NCBI GenBank assembly: GCA_027186245.1
Contig: CP114492.1
Coordinates: forward strand, 2,983,501 to 3,047,500
DNA length: 64,000 nucleotides
Reading direction: 5' to 3'
Source: Coriaria nepalensis
Lineage: Eukaryota > Streptophyta > Magnoliopsida > Cucurbitales > Coriariaceae
A program made the position numbers and the translations under genes. Numbering within the stretch: position 1 is the stretch's first letter; every line of letters begins with the position of its first letter. The notes under the pieces were generated by a model. The model had not been told where the DNA came from. It saw only the letters and a program-made list of their open reading frames with translations, and did no database searches. Shown in pieces: positions 37,067-48,209 of the stretch.

Positions 37067-38345
37067 TTCAAAATTATGTTAACAGGGAGTTCAGTTGATC
37101 ATGAATTTCAAGTTCATAGAATAGTTTCACACGAATAAATTAAGAGGATGGTTTTAAGTTTATTGGATTCAAAGAACCATTGCTCCTAATAAAAATTATG
37201 ATCATTATACTTTTTGAGTGCATGTTTAGTGATTCTCTCGGTGGGATTGAGATTGGGAATGAAAACGAATGGAATGAAAAAGTGAAAAAATGCAGATTAG
37301 CTCATTCAATCCAACAATTATACTATCTACACAAACTCCAATTTCAAACACTAAAATCAAATGGGCTTGTAGTTTTGAGTCTTATGTATATACTAACAGT
37401 TAATGGTTTAAGTGGAACTTACGGCTAGTTTTCCACTATGGGCTTGATGAGAACAAATAATAGCATCATATGCTCTAGTGGCCAAAGCTGCATCCTAACA
37501 ACATTTAGTTCGGATTCAGTATCAGTTGCAAATTTGTTAACAGCAACAACAACATTAAAGCTCTATCCCCTTTCCCCCTTTTGAAAATAAAATAAAAAGG
37601 GAACCCCAATGTTGAAAATTTCAAGAACTTAATTCAGGTAGCATGCTAGATTCATCTAAATAGACAATACAAAAAGCATAAAAGTCTATACTTCTGAAGA
37701 ACAAAAATATGAGTGCTTTCTTTGGGTGAAGAAAAAATTATATAAAGAGAGGTAGCAAAAGAAAATTCCTACAAAATGTACATTCGTAGAAATCTAAAAT
37801 ATTTCATAATAAACTCGAATATTTCTAATTGTTTGGAGGAATACAAAAATATGCAAATTTGTATGAGGTGTTATAACTTTTAATCTTAATTATCCAAATT
37901 AAAGTAAAATATGAAGATGATACTTAGTGTGTTGCACATGAGGTACCCGACTAATCCATTTAACATTGTTTGAATGATTGAATGATTCTAATACATATAC
38001 GGAAGTTTATGGGTAAGTCATTTTCTACCGTGATCATATATATATACACATTCATGTAAATAGCGTAGCTAGAATATGTATAAGCATATAATATTGCCAA
38101 TTTGCAATTATCAAAATAGATCATATCATGCATCAACTTTCGGTACCTTCCGCAAATCAAGTGCGCCTACTATACACTACTTTCAAGGCGAATTGAATTA
38201 ACCCATCATCTTCACTTTTGCCCTCAAAATCAAACAAAAGAGACTAAAGTTTAAACAAAAGTCATGCAAATAATAATTAACTAAAGAAAAAAGAAAAACC
38301 TCCCTAAACTATGCATGTCTCTACTGATAATGACTCCCTTCCTAA
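37067..38345. other. Intergenic DNA, nothing recognised
   Basis: AT-rich. It probably includes the tetraspanin 3' UTR at its right end. No other gene, repeat array or RNA was seen. Confidence 0.5.
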
Positions 38346-39276
38346 TTAAGTGTAACCCTGCTTGTATTTGTCAATGATCTGATGAGTTTTGGCATTTCTA
38401 AACGCAAAACACCCCATAACATACATAACTAAAAGAGCAATTAGGGTTATGATCAACACTATGCCCGCTCTTCGCCATTCTCTCTTCAAGTTAAAAAGTA
38501 ATCCTGCCTTACATGAATTGCAGGTGTAACAAAGCTGGTTTTGGTCATTGTTCCATTGCAAGCAATCCAAGTCGGCTGCATTGTTTATGGGGCTTATCCA
38601 GTACGTCGTATTCACAAATGTGTACCCACATTGTGTTGGTGGCTTGCAGCATCCAGACTGTAATGGGAGAGAAAACAATTACTATAGTAGGGAAACTAAG
38701 AAGTTCTGTCAATTATTTAAAAAATAAACTAATAATGTATATATCAAACAGTCAGTTTAGACGAAGGTTGGGACTCACCTGCATGGGAGAAATGGGTGCA
38801 TTGAAGAAATCTTGAGCCATGCGAAACCTCTGATTCAACTCACCACACATACTAGAAGAACTAAGACAACTCCTAATCTGATCCCACTTATAAGAGCTTT
38901 CGACCCTTTGCCGAAGAAAACCAGAAAAATCATCCAAATGATACTCCAAATATGCTCTACTTGGTTCGAGATGGCCTACGCCTCTCACCGTGACCATGAA
39001 GATGAAACCCACCAAACAAGCAAGCAAGATCATAACAACAAGCATAGCTACAAGATAAGTTATTAGGAGCCATGGGATTCTCCAAAACCCTCCTATAAAC
39101 CCGGCTAGAGCGATTACTAAAACGATGATGCCTAAGATTATTAGAGGCCATTGGAGAATCTTGACGCAGCTGTTGTCTGGTTTTGATGCTAGCCAGACTC
39201 CTGAGCCGATGATGGGGATTGAGAGGAGTACGGTCATGAAGTTTATGGCTCCTAATACATTGTTACTTGCTGCCAT
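38346..39276 (-). CDS. Tetraspanin, plant TET7/8/9-like
   Basis: Four-pass membrane protein of 269 aa. Plant tetraspanins organise membrane microdomains, and the TET8/9 group marks extracellular vesicles. Exon 1 is 38779-39276 (ATG 39276, MAASNNVLGAINFM), with a GT donor after ATGCAG. Exon 2 is 38346-38657, starting at TCTGGATGCTGC and ending in TAA. Helices: about residues 7-29, 40-65, 69-97, and a last one near the C-terminus (AGIVLIITLIALLVMYVMG). The large extracellular loop carries the plant signature GCCKPP at the exon junction plus further paired Cys (SCLSSSSMC, CGYTF, CLQW, CYTCNSC). The short cytosolic tail is charged and ends KYKQGYT. The intron position, next to GCCK, is typical of the family. 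No defects are visible. Confidence 0.93.
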
Positions 39277-39298
39277 CCCTTTTTTTTTTCTTTTCTGT

Positions 39299-39318
39299 GG
39301 GGGGGGGGGGGGGGGGGG
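39299..39318. repeat. 20-base G homopolymer just upstream of the tetraspanin ATG
   Basis: Twenty consecutive G on the plus strand (C on the gene strand), 22 bp 5' of the start codon. On the gene strand it reads C20-ACAG before the leader, which could imitate a pyrimidine tract and splice acceptor of a 5'-UTR intron. It may also be an assembly-length artefact. Confidence 0.8.
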
Positions 39319-39329
39319 TTGTTAGGGTT

Positions 39330-40203
39330 CTGTATTTGATGGATGAGTTTAAATTTGGAATGAAGATGGATTATTTGCAGAGGGTTTGTATAAAGATAGA
39401 TGTGGAAAGGAATCCAAGAAAGAGACTTTGAAATTTCTAAAACAGCACCTTATCTTTTTCTTTTTTTATTTTAAATTTCTCATGTTACCATAGCAAGTGA
39501 TGATGCTTCATACATTTACTCTTATGTTATATGATATTAAAGCGTATATATAGAAGATACTGTATAATTTGCACTCCCATGTATGAGTATATGATTTTAA
39601 GGACTATATAATATAATTATATTATATACAATAATAATAATAATAATCTACTACTGTTTATTTCTATTAATATATAGTCTCATTTGGTCTCTTAAAAGTA
39701 TTTGTTTTATTTCATTTTCCTGTCCGTAATTTTATAAGTTGGGTATTTACTTTCATATCTAACAAAGCTTGCTAATGTTGTAATTATCTTCTTTTCTTGT
39801 TATAAGAACTTTGAATAACAATGACCTGAATAACATTAACATATGAAAAACAATAGTATAAAATAAATAAACATTAATATACAACATCAGATTTTTGCCC
39901 TCCCATTACATATCTTTTGGCTCCACCCCTCGTTGAAGAGAAAGCGGATCTTGATCTTGGAATAAGTGATAGATTAACTTCACTGTAGATTAACTTTAAG
40001 GACTTGGAATAAGTGATAGATTAACTTTACTGTAACGAGTATGAGTAGTTGTGATGCAGATATAGTAGTTTTCATGTCAAACTTTTTAGGAAACTGCGAG
40101 CGAAAAGTAGCGGGTAACAAAAAATTGTTTGACAAAAGAATGGAAAAAGGGAAGTCATGACAGCTAATTGAAACTGGAAACTTTGGCAGTATTGCAATTA
40201 TAT

Positions 40204-40235
<32 letters not shown>

Positions 40236-41020
40236 TTTGGCCCTTTCTTTTTGCTGATAAAGGAAATTGACTCAAATTTGAAAGTTATATTTTTTTAAGT
40301 ATAACACGATAGCTCTAATTGGGAGAATTTTGGTGGATCTTGAAAAATCTAATTCGGAAAATCTCTTTACTTTCCGTATTCTTGAGCTTCAATTATAGTT
40401 TTTGTATCAGCTCCTCCAGAACTTATGGTATTTTTATGATGTTCATGTTGTAATGTGTTTTATTGAACCAGTTTGTTTTTCAACTCCATGCATCATGTCG
40501 TTTTGATGTTATTCTTGCGCTTGTATTGAGTTATGGTTGTAATCTCGATGTTTATAGAATCATAGACTTAATTCATTTATGCAATTTCCATGTTAAGTCA
40601 GCATTTCTCGAGGAGTATCTAGGAGAGAAAAACCTAGATATTGTAATAATCAAGTAACTCAATAGAAGAAACAAGAGATTAGGGAAACATTCGAGTTACT
40701 CGATATTGATAACTTAGGAAATAAATATAATTTTTCAGGTAAATTACAATGGACTTCCTCACTTTGCATAAAAAAAAGCATGTTAATTGTGACGTTGATA
40801 AATGTTACGAAAGCCAATTTTTTGCATCACATTTGAAGCAAAAGTGATGAATATCGGTATCATCTTAGTCGTATCGCTAAAGGTTATATGTGTGACTTTT
40901 GCTATGACCGCGGTATATATACCTTTGACATAGTGTTGGCATGTGAAATAATTAATATTATAAAATACATTGACATAGTGTTTATGTGGAGGCAGCGATG
41001 CAGTCGTCAAACGGAAATAA
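39330..41020. other. Intergenic DNA upstream of the tetraspanin gene
   Basis: AT-rich, with (TA)n at 40203-40226. Toward the right end it contains the first GTGAC-type words of the tandem-repeat region. No gene was seen. Confidence 0.45.
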
Positions 41021-41026
41021 AATGCC

Positions 41027-41260
41027 ATGTGTCAAATTGCCATCGGTCAGTTTTTCAAATTTTCATTGGATCATGTGTTCAATTACGATTTGCTCACGTG
41101 TCTATTACTTATTAGTCCAGGTGTCGAATTCTTATTTGTCAACGTGGCTTGCTCTTATTTCTCCACATGTCTATTTATTATTCGATCACATTTTCATTTC
41201 TTATTGGTACACATGTACATTTGTGATTGGTCTACATGTGTTCCATCGACATGTGTCATA
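41027..41260. repeat. Tandem array of a 23-bp degenerate repeat
   Basis: Units near 'cacgtgtctattacttattagtc' recur with spacing of 22-24 bp. The starts CATGTG, CACGTG, CAGGTG, AACGTG, CACATG, CACATG and TACATG occur from about 41072 to 41234, with looser units on both sides. Each unit has an E-box-like CANNTG/CACGTG core followed by a 'ttcttattggtc'-like tail. It resembles subterminal repeats of plant DNA transposons. Confidence 0.75.
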
Positions 41261-41279
41261 TTAATTTTTCGCTTTTGAT

Positions 41280-41500
41280 GTAAATGTGACGCTTGGTGTT
41301 GTCACTTTTGAGGAAATTGTGACATTTACATATGTCGTATTTGTCATTACTTATGTTTGCATATTAAAAGTGATGCTTTTAGTTGATATATTTGTGACAT
41401 TTATATATGTCATATAAGTACCTTAAATCTTTTACATTTTAAATGTGATGCTTTGAAGTGTTATATTTGATATATATGCGAAAGTCATGGGCGTCACATA
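41280..41500. repeat. ~75-83-bp tandem repeat, three degenerate copies
   Basis: The phrases 'aaatgtgacgctt', 'aaaagtgatgctttta' and 'aaatgtgatgctttga' start at about 41283, 41366 and 41440. Between them 'gtgacatttacatatgtc' (41320) and 'gtgacatttatatatgtc' (41394) repeat in register. Confidence 0.7.
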
Positions 41501-42429
41501 TTCATAGGAAAACCACAAACCGGAATTGAGTTGACAAATAACTTACAAAACATGTAATATAATAGCACATAATTGAACAATTTTCAATCTCACCACCTAA
41601 TACATTAGAGAAACTAGTAAGTTATGAATTCTTCAATCTACCTACCTAGGTACTAATGAATTATAGTACAACAAGTTAACATCCTCATATATATATACAA
41701 TAAGATATCAAGAACCATGAATTATATTACAACAACTTAACAATCTCATATATGATTAATATAGCATATATGGCATCTAAAGGAATGAACCATGATAGTA
41801 TCTTCGTGAGCTCTTACCAGCTTGCCCTTCCTACAAAATGACTGAAGTTTAGATTATAGGAACATATAATAACCAAATAATAAAACATTTATGATGAAAC
41901 TTACCAAAATTTAATTAGAAGCCAATGAGAGCCAATCCTTGCAATAAGCTTAAAATAATCAACTAATTGCCAGTATAAAAATATATAGTGGGTGTCCTGC
42001 AAAAATAAGTAGTATAAATAAGTGTTGGATAATTTACAATTTAAGGAACAAAAATATTTTAAATAAGGTAACTGAATTAAGAAATGACCTCATAAAATCG
42101 GTCAAAGTTAGTAATCTTCATCATCTTCTCTAGCCTCACTATCTACTTCAAGATCATCTTCCTTTGTTGCATCACATAATATATAGTTTGAATATATCAT
42201 GACAATGTCAATATCAAACATCACAAAATTTGTATGACAATCATATATACTATATCTTAAAAACATATTGTATATTTTCTAGAATATACGTTTTCAGTCC
42301 ATAGATGTATCTCAATGTAAAACTTCAAAATTAAATAATGAAAGGATAACACAACATATTCTTACTATATGTTAATAATAATTATGTGTTGATATATAAT
42401 TTTGTTTAAACATGCATGAATAAAACAAT

Positions 42430-42590
42430 ACATGAGCAATCGAGCTATTGAGATGACAGACTAGAGATAATATCACAAACATTTGGAAATCCCTGACCCC
42501 TAATCTCGAGGGTTTGATAGGTTTTGAAAGTACCCATCTAGTCATCGAGATGACAGACTAGAGACTTATAAGTCTCTAAATCTCAACTCT
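42430..42590. repeat. Inverted copies of the ~83-bp repeat, left of the telomere-like array
   Basis: The words 'gggtttgataggttttgaaagtacccat' and 'gacttataagtctctaaatctc' are the reverse complement of the unit repeated at 44010-44310. 'cgagatgacagactagaga' is itself duplicated here (about 42450 and 42540). Confidence 0.7.
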
Positions 42591-44000
42591 AGACCTTAAC
42601 ACTAAACCCTAATTCGACCTTAACATTGGGCCATAAATCATAATCTTAACCATAACCATAAACCCTAATTCTAGACCATAAATAATAAACCTAAACACCA
42701 ACACTAAGCCCTAACCCTAGGCCATAATGCTTAACCCTAGTATTTAAACATAGACTATAAACCATAAACCCTAACTCTAGATCATAACACTAGACTCAAA
42801 CCATTAACCTTAACCCTAGACCATAACTCTAGACCCTAAGTATAGAGCCTCATACTAGTTCCTAATCCAAAACCCTAGACATTAATCCAAAACCATACAC
42901 CATAAACCATAACCCTAAATCCTAACTCTAGATCCTAAACCCTAACCATTAACCCTAAGCCTAAGTCTTAACCATAGACCACAACTCTAGACCCTAACTA
43001 TAAACCCTAACCCTAAATCCCAAACTAACCCTAACCCTATACTAACCTAATCCTATACCATAAACTATAACTCATAAACCCTAAACAGTAACTCTAAACC
43101 ATAACCCTAAACTCTAACTCTAAACCTTAATCCTAAGCTCTAGACCATAACTCTAGACCCTAACCTTAAACCCTTACCCTAAACTACCATAAATCTTAAC
43201 TATAGCCCTATACCCTAGACCCTAACCTATACTATAAATCATAAACCATAAGCCTTAACCATAACCATAAATTCTAGACCCTAACTATAGACCAAAACCT
43301 AGTACCTTATACCATAAACCATAAATCCTAATCTTAACTTTAGACCTTAACCCTAAACCCTAATCCTAAGCTCTAACCCTAAACCATAACTCAAGACCTC
43401 ATCTGTAGACTCTAAATCCTAAACTCTAACTTTATATCATAAATCATAAACCCTAACCCCAACCTAAACTCTAACTCTAGATCATAACCCGAGACCCTAA
43501 CCATTAACCCTAACCTTAAGCACTAACCTTATACTTAAACTCTAAACCAACTTAGATCCTAACCCTAAAACCATAAATTATAAATCATAAACCATAATCA
43601 TAACCATAAACCTTAACTCTAGACCATAACCCTAGACCCTAACCTTAAGTCTTAACCATAGATCATTACTCTAGATCCTAACTATAGACCCTGAGCATTA
43701 AACCTTAACATAAACATTAACCTTAAGTATTAAACTCTAATTCTAATCCATAAGTATTAAACCTCAATCCTAAGCCTTACACAATAAACCCTAGACCATA
43801 AATATTAACCTTAACTCTAAACCCTAACCCATATCATAAATCTAGACCTCAAGTAAAGACCTTAAGCATTAAATCCTAACCGTAGACCATAGCTCTAGAT
43901 CATAACTATAGACCCTAAACATTAAATTCCTTAACCTTAGACCATAACTCTATGCCCTAACTATAGACCCTAAGCGTTAAACCTTAACCCTAGACATTCA
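42591..44000. repeat. Degenerate telomere-like array (CCCTAAA/AACCCTA-type)
   Basis: About 1.4 kb made almost entirely of words such as ccctaaa, taaccct, actctagacc and accataaacc, with a period near 7 bp. CCCTAAA is the plant telomere repeat (C-rich strand). Perfect units are scattered (for example near 42940, 43010-43030 and 43350), and most have one or two changes. Strand orientation is constant. This is interstitial, with ordinary genes on both sides. Confidence 0.85.
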
Positions 44001-44009
44001 ATCTCAATT

Positions 44010-44310
44010 TATCGATGGTCACTTTCAAGACCCATTGAACCATCAAGATTTGAGATCAGAGACTTGTATGTCTTTATAACCTCATCTTGGTTCCTTGATG
44101 GGTACTTTCAAGACCCATCGAACCCTTGAGATTTGAGTTAAAGACTTGTAAGCCTCCGTGACCTCATATCGATTGTTCGATGGCTACTTTAAAAACCCAT
44201 CGAACCCTTGAGAATTGAGATCAAGGACTTGTAACCCCCTATGACCTCATCTCGATTGCTTAATGGGTACTTTCAAAGTCTCTAGAACCCTCAAGATGAG
44301 ACTTTTTGGT
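44010..44310. repeat. ~83-bp tandem repeat, right of the telomere-like array
   Basis: The phrase 'actttcaagacccat' or close variants recur at 44021, 44104, 44186 and 44269, giving periods of 83, 82 and 83 bp. Each unit also contains 'cgaacccttgagatttgag' and 'gacttgta…tctt/cctc'. Distantly related sequence, including 'gagacttttaagtctctgta', continues at 44940-45130. Confidence 0.85.
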
Positions 44311-45268
44311 TTAACAATTTAGTTTTGGAGTTTAACACTTGTTTGAGTTTTGAAGTTTAACACTTGTTTTAGACTTAGAGTTATCAACTTATTAAAAGAT
44401 TATTTTCATTATATGTTATTATTTTATTATTGTACTTGTATTAATTATAACAACAAAGAAATATGGACAAATCATTAAGAATTCAAACAATATAAGTACT
44501 TGAATCACATTTTACCAAGTAAATTTACTTACAATAGAGTACCAATTCCTGAAAGCAATCACGACACTATATCAAAAAGCAAAACCTCATATACAGACAA
44601 TAAGTGTTTGAAACTTGATCACAATCTATTCAGAAATGTAAAAATACAAACCAACATAAATATGAAAAATTACAAGTCTAGATATTACTGATAAATGACA
44701 CAAGCAATCTGTTGTCAGAATAACAACATAATATCGTCATGTACAAACTATAGATTGTCTTGAATAAGTTGTCGTGGGGTGAGTTTTTCCTTTATATTAA
44801 CAACCACTACTCCTTACTTTTCTATCATTAAAATTCAGGCTCTATAAATATCTTCTTCACTAAGGATTTCCCCTAAAAAAATGAAAAACAACAAAGATCA
44901 ATATACATATTATAAGCTAAATAATAATAAAATGGAATTTAAACTAAATCATTAATGCTTTATGGCTCAAGGGTATACTCTTAAGAGCCCTCGAGCCATC
45001 GAGCATTAAAGTTAGAGACTTTTAAGTCTCTGTAAGGGAATTAATGACCCATCGAGTAGAGATTTAGAAGTCTCTATAAGAGATTTAGAACCTCGAGGCA
45101 TCAAGTAACAGCTGCTCGAAGGCTCAAAGTCTTCGGTTCCTCATCATATTCATGAAAATTTCAGTCCAAACACACATAATTCACTCAAAACACACAAATT
45201 CAATCCAATAAATAGTGAATGCAAAAAAAAAAAAAAAACCCCTAATTTTAAAGTAACGGTAACATACC

Positions 45269-45386
45269 TTCGGCGAAGCTTCCGAGTTTGCTTAGCTTGC
45301 TTCCCGTCATTCACAGCTTCCTCCGGTGAATCATCAATTGGCCGCTTCTTTTTCTTCTCAAAACTCAGATTCTTAGTGTGAATCAT
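45269..45386 (-). CDS. Possible orphan first exon, unrecognised product
   Basis: ATG at 45386 opens a basic, Lys-rich peptide (MIHTKNLSFEKKKKRPIDDS, later KQAKQTRKLRRR) that ends at a good GT donor (CGAAG|GTATGT) with codon phase 2. The composition is exon-like, unlike the surrounding AT-rich DNA. A short acidic open tail (DATKEDDLEVDSEAREDDED, then TAA) lies on the same strand at about 42115-42180 and could be a last exon, but I cannot connect the two. The frame may belong to a transposon-borne gene, given the flanking repeats. No family is recognised. Confidence 0.3.
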
Positions 45387-46071
45387 GACTGCTTCAAGAA
45401 TGGTGGGATGAAGAAGATGACGAAGACGTTGAAGATGAAGAACATGTTATCAAACATGTTCTCTATTTTGGAAGGAAGGTAAAGGTTTTTTTTTTTTACT
45501 TCATTTTTTTTATAAGTTAAGTGTAATGGTATCTTAGTCAATTTATATATATATAATATATATCGAAAGTCAAATTAGAAGGCCATTTGATTAAGAAATT
45601 TTATATTGGATCTAAATTTATAATAATGTTGTAATTGAGATTATTTTTACAAATTCTCTCTTATACAATAAAACTATTAAATTAGAGGTAATTTAAATTA
45701 GGTAAGATTCATTTTGAAGTCTTGCATTTGAAACTTACATATATAGACTATTTTCTAGTGTCAGATATGAGTGAACCTAAAAAAAATGAATGTTAAACTT
45801 CCAAAGTTAGTAATGATGACAGTTGTGATATTAATAGTCAGACTATTTCAGATTAACTTAGATATGGATTTCAAAAATGGCCAAAAAAGAATAAATGAAG
45901 ACTTGCAAGAAAATTCAACCACTATTCTGAAATGACTACGTTTACATGCATGCTTCCCCAAAAAAAAAAAAACAAAACGTCACATCTTTCGTGTTCAAAA
46001 ACAAAAGAAGAAATAGACGCGAAAATTGTAGCTCCTCTTGTCGATCTTTCTTGTTCTATAGAGAAGTCACA
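45387..46071. other. Intergenic DNA between the repeat block and the ATL gene
   Basis: Includes a perfect 10-bp-arm inverted repeat 'agaacatgttatcaaacatgttct' near 45440 and AT-rich DNA. No gene was seen. Confidence 0.45.
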
Positions 46072-46968
46072 TCAAGACAGCTCTCCAAAGCCACCGGAAG
46101 TAGTACTATTACTTGGATGGTTTGACAACTCTCCAAAAGTTATACAGCTATTTGTCCAATTATGTCCTCTTACAATAACATGCTCCGGCAGTCTCAACGT
46201 ATACCTATCTTCTTCCTCTTTCTCTATTTCTCTATTCCTAACTATTGAATGCCCAGTCGATTGTGATCTTGAGAACTTACTTTCCACTTTATCATCACTC
46301 CCTTTTATTTCTTCTGCATCGCCCATATTACTATTTGACCCACTTTCTTCCCCATCTCTAATGTCAATCCTAATAGCATCCTCGAATGTCTCTAATGGGC
46401 TGTCGAAATCATTGTTGTGATCATCATCAACAAGTTCTTGTGATTCTTTGATCAAATTTTCAATCGAATCAAGGTCTTGACGACAAACGGGACATGTTGC
46501 ATGAGACTCAAGCCAAAGATCAATGCACTCTTGATGGAAAACATGGCAGCAAAGAGTCAAGAATCTAAGCAAATTGTCGTCCTCAAACTCCAGAAGGCAA
46601 ATAGCACACTCTAGGGCATACTTCTTATCCATTCGAAACTCTTTAATACTAGCATATGGGAAAGTGGGAAAGGCTTCGATTAGTGAAGGATCCAAGCCAG
46701 TTTTTACGGGTTGATCGTTACCAACATCATTTGATCTAGACCCAACAATTGTGCTGGAAGGCGTAGGGGTGACATGCCAAGAGAGAAAGACATCTTCCAT
46801 GTAACATCTACATAAGTATATGGATAAGAAGCCAATGCCGAAGAAGATAAGGAGAACAACTGTTAAGATGAAGGTAATTGGTGTCGTTGTTGTTATTGGG
46901 TTCGAGGGTGGTGGTGGTGGTGGTGTGGTGTAAAGAGCAGATATGTGAGGGTTAATTCTCATTGCCAT
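46072..46968 (-). CDS. ATL-family RING-H2 E3 ubiquitin ligase, ATL6/ATL31-like
   Basis: Membrane-anchored E3 ligase of 298 aa, intronless as is usual for ATLs. A proline-rich N-terminus (residues 16-22) precedes one membrane helix (about 31-52). The ATL 'GLD' box is TGLDPSLIEAFPTFPY (90-105). The RING-H2 domain spans 121-162: Cys121, Cys124, Cys140, His142, His145, Cys148, Cys159 and Cys162, with the spacing C-X2-C-X15-C-X-H-X2-H-X2-C-X10-C-X2-C. The conserved WL..H.TCPVCR is present. An extra Cys at 141 sits between Cys140 and His142. The C-terminus has the FSRSQSTGHSIV and RYTLRLPEHV boxes that I associate with the ATL6/ATL31 subgroup, which acts in carbon/nitrogen and defence signalling in Arabidopsis. 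The gene looks complete; the start is supported by the typical N-terminal layout. Confidence 0.92.
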   Translation of the reverse strand: MAMRINPHISALYTTPPPPPPSNPITTTTPITFILTVVLLIFFGIGFLSIYLCRCYMEDVFLSWHVTPTPSSTIVGSRSNDVGNDQPVKTGLDPSLIEAFPTFPYASIKEFRMDKKYALECAICLLEFEDDNLLRFLTLCCHVFHQECIDLWLESHATCPVCRQDLDSIENLIKESQELVDDDHNNDFDSPLETFEDAIRIDIRDGEESGSNSNMGDAEEIKGSDDKVESKFSRSQSTGHSIVRNREIEKEEEDRYTLRLPEHVIVRGHNWTNSCITFGELSNHPSNSTTSGGFGELS

Positions 46969-48209
46969 GACGATTTCCCGGAAACTTGGAGATTATAATT
47001 CGTAGGTTTCGTCTTTTCGTTATAAGAAAGCATGGATATGAACTTAGAATTAAAGGATTAATGAGTGAGTGACAAACCAAAAGGAAAAGAAGGACAGAGA
47101 AGAAGTAAAAGAACCGAAGAGTTTCATGCTCATGTGGGTTGTAATAGTGAGAGAGAAAGAAGAGAAAGGAAAGGGTGATAGACACAGAGCTAGCTAGACA
47201 GGGGGGAAGGGGGATAAAATTGTAATTAAACATGTGGTGTTAAATTTAGGACAGCGATGGGGATTAAGTTTATGTTGGTTAATTGTTCTTGGCCAGCAGG
47301 GATCCTAGCACATATTGAACGAGTCCTATGAGAAGAGATTATGTATGGTTTGTGCTAAATTAGTTGTCATGATTATTACCAAAATCTTTGACTTCCACAA
47401 TTTACTCTATTTTTTTCACAGGGTCTAGACACATCATCTACTGAATTGCCTACATCTGATCTTATGTTACAACTAATATATACACTCCCTATTTTTGTAT
47501 TAGTATAGTAATATGATTCAATTTAGATCCAATTGGGTAACACCATTAGACCTCCATTTAAATACCAACAAAATCCAATTTAGTCCGTGCTATAAATTAA
47601 AGAGAATTTTTTGATAAACTGATTCATTCAACTATATACAAAATAACAATATAAAATGTTCGAGTAAGATAAAATCTGTCTATCATAAATACAGTTAATC
47701 TAAGAATTTCTATAATTAGATACATTCATATTTCATTGATCCCTTTCATTTCCAGGTTTTTCCCATCGAATTCTTCTGAACGGACAACTATAATTTACAA
47801 ACCGAAAGAACTGTAATATATCCGAGCTGTTAGAAGGTAGCAAAGTCAGAACAAAAAACATAACAAGTGTTTGCAAATTAGAGTGTATGACAAATGACAA
47901 TGTTCTTAACTTAGTAGCAAATTACAACAGAAACACATCTCTATTACTCCAACTAATTGATGTTGCAATCTGCAAATCAAATCAACCGGTTTCAACTCGT
48001 GCCAAGTGCAGTCCCACTTCAACTAAAAAGAGAAAATGCCTAGATACATTCTCTACTTACACTAACCTACAAATTCTATTATCCTCAAAGAAAACAGAAA
48101 GAGCTCGAAGAATGTTTTCTTAAGAGCTTCAAAATTCTAATGATGTCCTCAAGGATTATATTGTGTTTTGAAATGTAACTAAACTAACTCTTACAGAGGA
48201 TATAGGGGA
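46969..48209. other. ATL 5' flank and intergenic DNA
   Basis: The ATL leader is probably within 46969-47220, which is CT-rich on the gene strand. The remainder is AT-rich and runs into the CCCH gene's 3' flank. No gene was seen. Confidence 0.5.

Noticed and set aside
42591..44000. Telomere-like array considered as a true chromosome end or CRISPR-like array
   Set aside because: Ordinary genes continue on both sides and the units are short, contiguous and degenerate with no unique spacers. It is an interstitial array.
45932..46420. 162-codon plus-strand open frame at the ATL locus
   Set aside because: Antisense of the well-conserved ATL C-terminal region; no family resemblance of its own.
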